Part shown: in pieces, positions 1 through 5,466 of the stretch
Position numbering within the stretch: position 1 is the stretch's first letter
How the letters are laid out: each line of letters begins with the position of its first letter
DNA from: an uncultured Acetatifactor sp.
Lineage (GTDB): Bacteria > Bacillota > Clostridia > Lachnospirales > Lachnospiraceae
Direction of reading: 5' to 3'
Length of the DNA: 5,826 nt
Assembly: GCA_934394515.1 (NCBI GenBank)
Contig: CAKRRU010000132.1
Location: 1-5,826, forward strand
Made by a program: the position numbers and the translations under genes
The notes under the pieces: model-generated
Database searches by the model: none
Seen by the model: only the letters and a program-made list of their open reading frames with translations
What the model was told of the DNA's origin: nothing

Positions 1-329
1 ACGAATGCTCCAGCTGTAAGGAGATCTTCTACCGGGCATTGGAAGAGGATGACAAGCTGGGAGTCGCAACCGTATACCGCATGGTCAACCTGTTAGAAGA
101 GATCGGTGCCATCAGCCGAAAAAACATGTATAAGGTAGCTTACTCTGAAAACTGCATGATGGAAAATGCCTGTACCATTGAGCTGGATGATGGTTCGATA
201 CATCATCTATCAGCAAAAAAATGGAATTCCGTGATTCGGGAGGGACTGAAGTCCTGCGGTTACCTTGGAAACCAGAAAGTGACCAACGTGACCATCAAGC
301 CCTGCGAATGTGCGGAGCAGGTTTGCTAA
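1..329 (+). CDS. Fur-family transcriptional regulator, 3' part (N-terminus outside window)
   Basis: The open frame enters from the left edge (first full codon at base 3) and ends at TAA 327-329; the TTG at 39 is internal, because homologous residues continue upstream of it. Visible is the second half of a Fur-type winged helix: a helix with CSSCKEIFY, then the recognition segment GVATVYRMVNLLEEIGAI, where VATVYR is the family hallmark, and a wing around RKNMYKVAY. The remaining C-terminal part is only about 57 residues and lacks the usual His-rich metal site (HxHH/HHDH type) of Fur, Zur and PerR. It instead has scattered cysteines (ending PCECAEQVC) and a strand reading CTIELDDGS. Family knowledge: Fur proteins are metal- or peroxide-sensing repressors that bind DNA as dimers. 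Which signal this one senses cannot be told. The next gene on the same strand encodes a metal-binding HMA protein, which supports a role in metal homeostasis. The family call is fairly sure; the specificity is unknown. Confidence 0.85.
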   Translation, partial: ECSSCKEIFYRALEEDDKLGVATVYRMVNLLEEIGAISRKNMYKVAYSENCMMENACTIELDDGSIHHLSAKKWNSVIREGLKSCGYLGNQKVTNVTIKPCECAEQVC

Positions 330-375
330 AAGGAAGAGAATACCTATAGGAAGGACAATAAATATAGGCAAAATA

Positions 376-397
376 CAGTAGTTTTGGTAAACTATTG
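376..397. promoter_or_regulatory. Inverted repeat, possible operator in the fur-HMA spacer
   Basis: A 9-bp inverted repeat with a 4-base centre (CAGTAGTTT / TGGT / AAACTATTG, one G-T pair) lies 47 bases after the regulator stop and about 100 bases before the HMA gene start. It is AT-rich and dyad-symmetric, as binding sites of Fur-like or DtxR-like regulators are, but it does not match the classical Fur box closely. No convincing promoter hexamers could be fixed around it; TTGCTA (323-328) with TATAGG (345-350) is a weak candidate upstream. Its role as an operator is inferred from position and symmetry only. Confidence 0.4.
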
Positions 398-413
398 ATA
401 AGGTTGAAAATAA

Positions 414-470
414 AACCGGTGTGAGGGGCAGGGTCTTAGGAGACTTGAGCTTTTGCACCGGTTATTTTTT
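414..470 (+). terminator. Terminator- or attenuator-like hairpin before the HMA gene
   Basis: AACCGGTG (414-421) pairs perfectly with CACCGGTT (456-463), followed at once by ATTTTTT (464-470). The 34-base interior contains a smaller stem, GTCT (433-436) with AGAC (441-444). A GC-rich stem followed by a T-run is the layout of an intrinsic terminator. It sits between the regulator gene and the HMA gene, 28 bases before the latter's start. It may end the regulator transcript, or act as a leader attenuator if transcription starts upstream. The long interior is unusual for a plain terminator. I do not recognise a named riboswitch in it. Confidence 0.5.
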
Positions 471-498
471 ATTAAAAAGATGGAGGAGAGAGAAAACC

Positions 499-858
499 AT
501 GGGAACATATATTGTAGTTGGTATCTTAATAATTATTGTAGTGGCAGCATTGTTAGGCTCTAAAAAGCATCTGAAGGGAGAAGGCGGATGTTGCGGCGGT
601 GGCGGTGATGTGAAGATCAAACCGAAGCACTTAGACAGCATCGTTGCAACGAAAAAACTTCATATCAAAGGAATGTCCTGCGTAAACTGCCAGAACCGTA
701 TCGAGAATTCCTTAAACGGAATGGCTCAGGTCAACGCCAAAGCCAGCTGGAAAAAGGGAGAAGCGGTCGTAAAACTCGGTGCAGATATCCCCGAAGAGGA
801 ACTGCGCGAGGCTGTCGAGAAACTGGGATATAAAGTTACTTCTATTGATGTGATGTAA
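499..858 (+). CDS. Membrane-anchored Cys-rich protein with C-terminal heavy-metal-associated (HMA) domain
   Basis: A 119-residue protein. The ATG at 499 is chosen because GGAGGAGAG lies just upstream at the right distance and a hydrophobic helix begins at once; an in-frame GTG at 421 would add 26 residues encoded by the hairpin region. Residues 4-20 form one membrane helix (YIVVGILIIIVVAALLG), followed by basic residues (SKKHLK), then a Gly/Cys linker EGGCCGGGG (residues 28-36). This N-terminal layout resembles the small FeoB-associated Cys-rich membrane proteins. Residues about 52-117 are an HMA fold with GMSCVNCQNRIE, where C61 and C64 would bind a soft metal such as Cu(I), as in CopZ and P-type ATPase metal domains. 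Basic residues after the helix predict the HMA domain on the cytoplasmic side. A role as tethered metal chaperone or metal buffer is inferred. It follows a Fur-like regulator and may be controlled by it. It converges with the glycerate kinase gene, with 13 bases between the stops. Confidence 0.8.
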   Translation: MGTYIVVGILIIIVVAALLGSKKHLKGEGGCCGGGGDVKIKPKHLDSIVATKKLHIKGMSCVNCQNRIENSLNGMAQVNAKASWKKGEAVVKLGADIPEEELREAVEKLGYKVTSIDVM

Positions 859-871
859 ATTGAAAGTTAGC

Positions 872-2023
872 TTATTCAGAAACAGTTGCAAAAGTATGAA
901 TAGTGCGGAAGACTTGTTCCACGGTATCTACCATATTCGCCATGGCATTGTCGGTATGCATGGCTTCTTCCAGAGATACGACACCCCTTAATATAGGAAA
1001 GAACGCATCAATACCTTCCGCATTACAGGCTGTGGCATCTTTTGTGACACATCCTGAGAAAGCAAGTACCGGCTTACCATATTCTTTTGCTATTTTTGCA
1101 ACACCGATCGGAGCTTTGCCCATGACCGTCTGTCCGTCAAGACGTCCCTCGCCGGTGATGACAATATCGGCATTTTGTACATACTGCCGTAGATTCGTCT
1201 CTTCCAACACGATATTAATACCGGATTCCAGAGTGGCATTGCAGAAAGTCAGAAAAGCAAATCCCATACCGCCGGCAGCTCCGGCACCGGGATATTTCGC
1301 ATCGGCATGAGGAAACTGTTCTCTGGCAAGGGTGGCATAATAAGCCAGCCATTTATCCATCTGCATGATCATGGTAGGAGTAGCCCCCTTCTGCGGTCCG
1401 TAGATCGCGGAACAACCCTGCTCACCGCAGAGAGGGTTGGAGACATCACAGGCAATGCGGAAAGTACATTCCTTAAGCTCCGGAAGTACATGCTCTGTTG
1501 TGATGGATTCCAGCTCCTGAAGTCCTTTTGCTCCGAAACTGATCTGATTCCCGTTTTTATCCAGAAAACCATATCCGAGAGCCTGCAGCATCCCGACACC
1601 ACCGTCATTGGTGGCGCTTCCGCCGATGCCTACGATAAAGTGTCTGCAGCCGTTTTGAATGGCATCTTTGATGACTTCGCCAACGCCATAAGTGGTGGTA
1701 TTCAGGGGATTTTTCTCATCTCCGTTCACCAGAGTAATGCCGGCTGCCCCGGACATTTCGATAATGGCGGTATTTGTCTCATCGATAATACCATACTGGC
1801 AGACCACCGGACGTCCTGCGGGGCCGGTTACCTGTACCTGAGTCATCCGTCCGCCACAGCCGTTTGCCAGTGCGTCAACGGTTCCTTCGCCGCCGTCCGC
1901 CAGAGGGCGTACTGTGACAGAAGCATCTTTATAGACACGCCTGATGCCGGTAGCAGCACTCAAGCCTGCCTGCATGGAGGTCATACTTCCTTTAAATGAG
2001 TCAATTGCGATTACTACATTCAT
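872..2023 (-). CDS. glxK: Glycerate 2-kinase (GlxK/GarK family)
   Basis: A 383-residue protein of normal length for the family, which phosphorylates D-glycerate with ATP to 2-phosphoglycerate and so feeds glycerate into lower glycolysis in the cytoplasm. Family motifs are seen in order: IAIDSFKGSMTS (residues 5-16), PLADGGEGT (40-48), VGIGGSATNDGGVGMLQALG (131-150), GAGAAGGMGFAF (246-257) and ITGEGRLDGQTVMGKAP (289-305). The start is 6 bases after the stop of the symporter gene (same strand). The ribosome binding site is poor (AAAAGAGA about 11 bases upstream, inside the symporter gene), so translation is probably coupled to that gene. It ends 13 bases from the convergent HMA gene, and no hairpin with a T-run is visible in that gap. 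The family assignment is very sure; 2- rather than 3-phosphorylation follows from the family. Confidence 0.95.
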   Translation of the reverse strand: MNVVIAIDSFKGSMTSMQAGLSAATGIRRVYKDASVTVRPLADGGEGTVDALANGCGGRMTQVQVTGPAGRPVVCQYGIIDETNTAIIEMSGAAGITLVNGDEKNPLNTTTYGVGEVIKDAIQNGCRHFIVGIGGSATNDGGVGMLQALGYGFLDKNGNQISFGAKGLQELESITTEHVLPELKECTFRIACDVSNPLCGEQGCSAIYGPQKGATPTMIMQMDKWLAYYATLAREQFPHADAKYPGAGAAGGMGFAFLTFCNATLESGINIVLEETNLRQYVQNADIVITGEGRLDGQTVMGKAPIGVAKIAKEYGKPVLAFSGCVTKDATACNAEGIDAFFPILRGVVSLEEAMHTDNAMANMVDTVEQVFRTIHTFATVSE

Positions 2024-2029
2024 AATTTG

Positions 2030-3418
2030 TTAGTTCTCTTTTGCAAAGTATTCTTTTGTCAGCTTCACGACCACACCGGACAGCAGGAATACCGCAATCA
2101 GGTTCGGAATGACCATCAATCCGTTGAAGGTCTCGGCAATGCTCCACATCAGTCCCAGATTCATGGTAGCACCTACGATAGCAGTGAGAGAATACAGTAC
2201 CATGAAAGGCTTGCTGGAGCGGGGACCGAATAAGAATTCAATACATCTGGTACCGTACAGTCCCCAGCCGATGATGGTGGAGAAGGCGAAGCAGCACATT
2301 GCCACAGCGGTAAAGATCGATACCCAGCTGCCATAGACAGCGGTGAAGCCACTGATGGTCAGCTCTGCACCGGCAGCTTCACCGTAATTTACGGATACGC
2401 CACTGCACAGGATGACCAGCGCTGTCATGGTACAGATGATAATGGTATCCACGAATACTTCAAAGATACCGAAGAATCCCTGCTTTACAGGCTTTTTCGT
2501 ATCGGCACAGGCATGGGCGATGGATCCGGTACCTAAGCCTGCTTCATTGGAGAAGATACCGCGGGATACCCCCTTTTTCATACTCATAAAGAAGCTTCCC
2601 ACGACACCGCCGGTGACAGAGGCGGGATTAAATGCACCTTCTATAATAGAAGCAAATACTGTGGGAACGGACTTAATATGGAAAATGATAACGCCCAGTG
2701 CCAGCACGATATACATGATCGCCATGAAGGGAACCAGCTTGGAAGTAACATTGCCGATCCGCTTGATGCCGCCGATCAGGATCAGGGCGATGATAATTGT
2801 TAGCGCTACACCGATGATCAGGTTCACCAGATTTACGGCATCCGCAGGTAATACATTAAAATTATGCAACGCAGAATCAATTGCGGTGGTAATCGTATTT
2901 ACCTGGGTTGCGTTACCGGTGCCGAAGACTGCCAGCACACCGAAAGCGGCAAACAGGTATGCCAAAAAGTGCCATTTTTTATCCAGACCGTTTTTGATGT
3001 AGTACATCGGTCCGCCGACCAGGTCTCCCTGAGCGTTCTTCTCACGGAAATGGACAGCCAACGTCACTTCGGAAAATTTGGTGCACATACCGAGCAAAGC
3101 GGAGATCCACATCCAGAACACGGCACCGGGTCCGCCGATAGCAATAGCGCCTGCGACACCTGCGACATTACCGGTTCCTACGGTCGCTGCAAGAGCGGTA
3201 CACACGGCCTGAAAGGGTGTCAGGGCTCCGTCGGAAGCTTCCTTTTTCTTCATCATACGTCCCAGAGTCACCTTCATGGCATAAGGGAACTTGCGGATTT
3301 GGAGAAATTTCGTGCGGATACTTAAATACAGACCGACGCCGATGATACAGATCATGGCGGGAACACCCCAGATAAAGTTGTTGACAACACTGTTGACTGA
3401 TTCAATCGTGGATAACAT
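2030..3418 (-). CDS. Sodium:alanine/glycine symporter, AGCS family
   Basis: A 462-residue, strongly hydrophobic protein with about ten membrane helices, typical in length for the AGCS family (AlsT/DagA/GlyP), which imports alanine or glycine with Na+. Diagnostic segments are ATVGTGNVAGVAGAIA (residues 78-93), GGPGAVFWMWISALLG (95-110), the substrate-loop motif GGPMYYI (135-141) and KKGVSRGIFSNEAGLGTGSI (281-300). The start ATG at 3418 has AGGAG (3432-3428) 9 bases upstream. The gene is followed after 6 bases by glycerate 2-kinase, so the two form an operon. That pairing could mean the transported amino acid is metabolised towards glycerate and 2-phosphoglycerate, or merely shared regulation; this is inference. 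The exact substrate (alanine, glycine, D-alanine, serine or glutamine) cannot be told from sequence alone. Confidence 0.95.
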   Translation of the reverse strand: MLSTIESVNSVVNNFIWGVPAMICIIGVGLYLSIRTKFLQIRKFPYAMKVTLGRMMKKKEASDGALTPFQAVCTALAATVGTGNVAGVAGAIAIGGPGAVFWMWISALLGMCTKFSEVTLAVHFREKNAQGDLVGGPMYYIKNGLDKKWHFLAYLFAAFGVLAVFGTGNATQVNTITTAIDSALHNFNVLPADAVNLVNLIIGVALTIIIALILIGGIKRIGNVTSKLVPFMAIMYIVLALGVIIFHIKSVPTVFASIIEGAFNPASVTGGVVGSFFMSMKKGVSRGIFSNEAGLGTGSIAHACADTKKPVKQGFFGIFEVFVDTIIICTMTALVILCSGVSVNYGEAAGAELTISGFTAVYGSWVSIFTAVAMCCFAFSTIIGWGLYGTRCIEFLFGPRSSKPFMVLYSLTAIVGATMNLGLMWSIAETFNGLMVIPNLIAVFLLSGVVVKLTKEYFAKEN

Positions 3419-3447
3419 GGGTGGAATCTCCTATCATTTGTGGATTA

Positions 3448-3475
3448 ACAACTATTTGTGATATGAAATAGTTGT
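3448..3475. promoter_or_regulatory. Perfect 10-bp inverted repeat in the symporter leader
   Basis: ACAACTATTT (3448-3457) and AAATAGTTGT (3466-3475) are perfect reverse complements around an 8-base centre, GTGATATG. It lies between the sirtuin stop and the symporter start, about 30 bases upstream of the symporter ATG and outside its ribosome binding site. Read in the direction of the genes there is no T-run after it, so it is not a convincing terminator for the sirtuin transcript. An operator for the symporter-kinase operon, or a leader hairpin, are the likely readings. No clear promoter hexamers were identified in the 84-base gap. Confidence 0.55.
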
Positions 3476-3502
3476 ACTTTTTATAGATTATCATATTTGC
3501 GG

Positions 3503-4249
3503 TCATGATGCCATAGTTTTTCGAATGGCATCAAACACTTCCCCAATCGGTCCCTGAATGAGCAGATCTGCGTATTTGTCTCTGGAAGTCGCGCTCTTGT
3601 TGATGACGATCAGCTTATCTCCCTGAAAATAATCAATTAATCCGGCTGCGGGATAGACAGCCAGAGAAGTGCCGCCGATGATCAGTACATCGGCTTCATG
3701 GATGTATCTGACGGCGGCATTTAACGTTTTCTCGTCCAGACCTTCTTCGTATAATACAACATCCGGCTTGATGGTTCCGCCGCATTTTTCACATTTGGGA
3801 ATACCGGTGCTGTTTAAAATAGCATCCAGTCCATAAAACTGATGACATTTCTCACAATAATTGCGCAGCACAGAGCCGTGGAGCTCCAGCACATTTTTGC
3901 TTCCGGCCGCCTGGTGCAGTCCGTCGATATTCTGGGTGATCACGGCACGGACTTTCCCGGCAGCTTCCAGTTCCGCCAGTTTCTTGTGGGCAGCATTCGG
4001 CTGCGCCTTCGGGAACAGCATTTTGTTCCGGTAGAAACGGAAGAATTCTTCCGGGTGGGACCGGTAAAAGGTGTGACTTAAAATCGTCTCCGGAGGGTAG
4101 TCATACTGTTGATGATACAGTCCATCCACACTTCGAAAGTCCGGAATGCCGCTTTCCGTGGAGACACCGGCACCGCCGAAAAATACGATATTATCGTAGG
4201 TATCAATGATCTGCTGCAATTTCTGAATCTGTTCGTTCAAATTTTCCAT
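3503..4249 (-). CDS. npdA: Sir2-family NAD-dependent protein deacylase (sirtuin)
   Basis: A 248-residue protein, standard length for bacterial sirtuins, which remove acyl groups from lysines while consuming NAD+ and yielding nicotinamide and O-acyl-ADP-ribose. Seen: GGAGVSTESGIPDFRS (residues 25-40, NAD and ribose binding), TQNIDGLHQAAGS (105-117), catalytic H124 in LELHGS, four zinc cysteines as C132-x2-C135 and C153-x2-C156, GGTSLAVYPAAGL (192-204) and VINKS (215-219). The start at 4249 is chosen because AGGAGG (4263-4258) lies exactly 8 bases upstream. The longer ATG at 4285 would put this site inside the gene, and the ATG at 4255 would leave only 2 bases of spacing. The gene is first in a leftward cluster with the symporter and glycerate kinase, 84 bases before the symporter start. 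The npdA/cobB naming follows the family; the physiological acyl substrate is unknown. Confidence 0.95.
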   Translation of the reverse strand: MENLNEQIQKLQQIIDTYDNIVFFGGAGVSTESGIPDFRSVDGLYHQQYDYPPETILSHTFYRSHPEEFFRFYRNKMLFPKAQPNAAHKKLAELEAAGKVRAVITQNIDGLHQAAGSKNVLELHGSVLRNYCEKCHQFYGLDAILNSTGIPKCEKCGGTIKPDVVLYEEGLDEKTLNAAVRYIHEADVLIIGGTSLAVYPAAGLIDYFQGDKLIVINKSATSRDKYADLLIQGPIGEVFDAIRKTMAS

Positions 4250-4298
4250 GCGCATAACCTCCTGTGTGTTATTGAATTTCTGCATGACTTATATGTTT

Positions 4299-4327
4299 AT
4301 TACATCATATTTTTTAAGGAAGAACAA
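4299..4327 (-). promoter_or_regulatory. Candidate sigma-A promoter for the sirtuin gene
   Basis: On the minus strand TTGTTC (4327-4322) and TGTAAT (4304-4299) are separated by 17 bases, about 50 bases upstream of the sirtuin ATG. Both hexamers are imperfect, and TATAAG (rc of 4290-4295 region) nearby is an alternative -10. Moderate to low confidence. Confidence 0.35.
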
Positions 4328-4400
4328 GCCACTCACACTTGAAAACAGAAAACTCTCAAAAACTTTCGAAAAAATTAAGAAAACCATAAAAGATGTGGTA

Positions 4401-4430
4401 TTGAGACCTGCATGTCAGATATGCTACAAT
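4401..4430 (+). promoter_or_regulatory. Sigma-A promoter for the DUF218 gene
   Basis: TTGAGA (4401-4406) and TACAAT (4425-4430) with an 18-base spacer, and an extended -10 TG at 4422-4423 (TGCTACAAT). The predicted start is near 4437, which gives a leader of about 20 bases that holds the AAAGGAGG site at 4446-4453. The 208-base divergent region (4250-4457) otherwise contains only AT-rich sequence, including a small palindrome TTTCGAAA (4364-4371) between the two promoters. Confidence 0.7.
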
Positions 4431-4457
4431 AAATATCAGGGAAAGAAAGGAGGCTGC

Positions 4458-5291
4458 ATGAAAAGAGATTACTTGATTCCGAGAGAAAAAAGTAAAAAAG
4501 TGATCCACCTGGATCCGCGCGGCAGAGGTGTCGGACAGAAGCATTACGGTGCGGGAATATTATATGTTCTGGCGGTACTGTGCCTGCTGTATTGCGTAGG
4601 AATCGGTCTTTTTGTCAGTTTCGGCAGCTACTTTTTCCTGATCTGGGGTGTGACCGGTTTGCTTTGTGCCGCATGGGCATGGATCCTGACACACAGATCC
4701 ATACAGGAGAAGATTCCCGCTTGGATGAGAATTACATTTCGCAGTCTGGTGGCTGCAGGGATGCTGTTTCTTCTTATATTAGAAGGAATGATCGTCAGCC
4801 GGTTCAATGCTACGGCAGAGGCCGGAGCCGATTACGTGATCATTCTGGGCGCCCAGTGGAGAACGACCGGCCCAAGCTATGTGTTGCAGAAGCGATTGGA
4901 CAAAGCGATTGGATATCTGCTGGCTAATCCGGATACGAAAGTCATTGTCTCCGGTGGACAGGGGTATGATGAGCCCGTCAGTGAGGCAGAGGGCATGAAA
5001 GGTTATCTGGAAGAGGCCGGTATCGATCCGGAGCGGATCCTGACAGAAGACGCTTCCACCAATACTACGCAGAACCTGATCTACAGTGGAGAATTGTTGA
5101 ATAAATCGAAAGACAAGGTTGTCATTGTTACGAACAATTTTCATATGTTCCGGGCGCTGGCCATTGCAAAAAAGCAGGGCTATACCCACGTAGAGGGGCT
5201 GTCGGCGGGAATGTATCCGATTACCATACCGAACAACCTGCTGCGGGAAGCGTTTGGCGTGGTGAAGGATTTTATGGCGAACCACTTATGA
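4458..5291 (+). CDS. YdcF/SanA/ElyC-family (DUF218) membrane protein
   Basis: A 277-residue protein. The ATG at 4458 is chosen for the AAAGGAGG (4446-4453) ribosome binding site; the open frame extends further left but crosses the promoter. Three hydrophobic segments are seen at residues about 31-53, 56-78 and 94-115. With basic residues at the N-terminus (KRDYLIPREKSKK) this predicts N-in and the C-terminal domain outside. Residues 125-270 form the DUF218 domain: YVIILGAQW (126-134), KVIVSGGQG (161-169), SEAEGM (175-180), EDASTNTTQN (197-206) and VIVTNNFHMFRA (222-233). The family includes E. coli SanA and ElyC, linked to envelope integrity and peptidoglycan or lipid-carrier metabolism, but its biochemical reaction is not settled. 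It reads away from the sirtuin cluster. Its TGA stop overlaps the first TGATATAAT of the downstream structured repeat. Family confidence is high; function unknown. Confidence 0.9.
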   Translation: MKRDYLIPREKSKKVIHLDPRGRGVGQKHYGAGILYVLAVLCLLYCVGIGLFVSFGSYFFLIWGVTGLLCAAWAWILTHRSIQEKIPAWMRITFRSLVAAGMLFLLILEGMIVSRFNATAEAGADYVIILGAQWRTTGPSYVLQKRLDKAIGYLLANPDTKVIVSGGQGYDEPVSEAEGMKGYLEEAGIDPERILTEDASTNTTQNLIYSGELLNKSKDKVVIVTNNFHMFRALAIAKKQGYTHVEGLSAGMYPITIPNNLLREAFGVVKDFMANHL

Positions 5292-5300
5292 TATAATGAA

Positions 5301-5332
5301 GCAAAATCACTTGCTTGCAAGTGTGATTTTGC
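5301..5332 (+). repeat. Long hairpin with 2-base bulge (unit 1)
   Basis: GCAAAATCACTTGC (5301-5314) pairs with GCAAGTG (5317-5323) and ATTTTGC (5326-5332). This gives a 14-bp stem with a TT loop at the DNA level and a TG bulge on the 3' arm. It starts 9 bases after the DUF218 stop codon. It could act as a 3' stabilising or Rho-independent-like hairpin for that transcript, but no T-run follows (next bases GAAATG). Confidence 0.75.
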
Positions 5333-5344
5333 GAAATGCATTGA

Positions 5345-5359
5345 GTGAGCTATGCTCAC
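5345..5359 (+). repeat. Short hairpin directly before the second GATATAAT
   Basis: GTGAGC (5345-5350), TAT loop, GCTCAC (5354-5359). The 3' arm is followed at once by GATATAAT (5360-5367), the same arrangement as at the third copy, where the stem strand ATCGTGAT runs into TATAAT. Confidence 0.65.
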
Positions 5360-5379
5360 GATATAATGAGCGCAAGAGA

Positions 5380-5402
5380 GTCAACACGCTTGCGTGATTG
5401 AC
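5380..5402 (+). repeat. Hairpin with 1-base bulge (unit 2)
   Basis: GTCAACACGC (5380-5389), TT loop, GCGTG (5392-5396), A bulge (5397), TTGAC (5398-5402): a 10-bp stem. The layout matches unit 1 (C-TT-G centre, bulge on the 3' arm, then GCGAA downstream) although the stem sequence differs. An alternative pairing CGCAAG (5371-5376) with CTTGCG (5389-5394) competes with it. Confidence 0.65.
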
Positions 5403-5416
5403 GAACGGCGAATTTG

Positions 5417-5466
5417 ATCACGATAGCTGCGAAGCAGCGGTAAGCATCGAAGATGCGAATCGTGAT
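5417..5466 (+). repeat. Three-way-junction palindrome with two GAA-loop hairpins
   Basis: An outer stem, ATCACGAT (5417-5424) with ATCGTGAT (5459-5466), is perfect over 8 bp. It encloses two adjacent hairpins, GCTGC-GAA-GCAGC (5426-5438) and GCATC-GAA-GATGC (5444-5456). The two hairpins sit in 18-base units (5425-5442 and 5443-5460) of the form AGCnnCGAAGnnGCG, in which the variable stem bases differ but still pair. The first contains GCGAAGC (5429-5435), a sequence known to form an exceptionally stable DNA mini-hairpin. The right outer arm overlaps the extended -10 element of the following promoter. Confidence 0.75.

Noticed and set aside
210..458. 82-residue open frame on the minus strand
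   Set aside because: It overlaps the Fur-like gene and the hairpin region, has no recognisable family features, and is best explained as a chance frame.
421..498. GTG-initiated 26-residue N-terminal extension of the HMA protein
   Set aside because: The GTG lies inside the hairpin stem, has no ribosome binding site, and the ATG at 499 has a strong one directly followed by the membrane helix.
859..871. Bidirectional terminator between the convergent HMA and glycerate kinase genes
   Set aside because: The 13-base gap holds no convincing stem; any terminator would have to lie inside a coding region and none was clear.
1307..1999. 230-residue plus-strand frame opposite glycerate kinase
   Set aside because: It lies wholly antisense to a well-supported gene, shows no family motif, and reads as a mirror frame of high-coding-bias sequence.
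4250..4285. 12-residue longer sirtuin start
   Set aside because: AGGAGG at 4258-4263 would then lie inside the coding region; it is ideally spaced for the ATG at 4249.
5301..5332. Intrinsic terminator of the DUF218 gene
   Set aside because: The stem is strong but is followed by GAAATGCA rather than a T-run.
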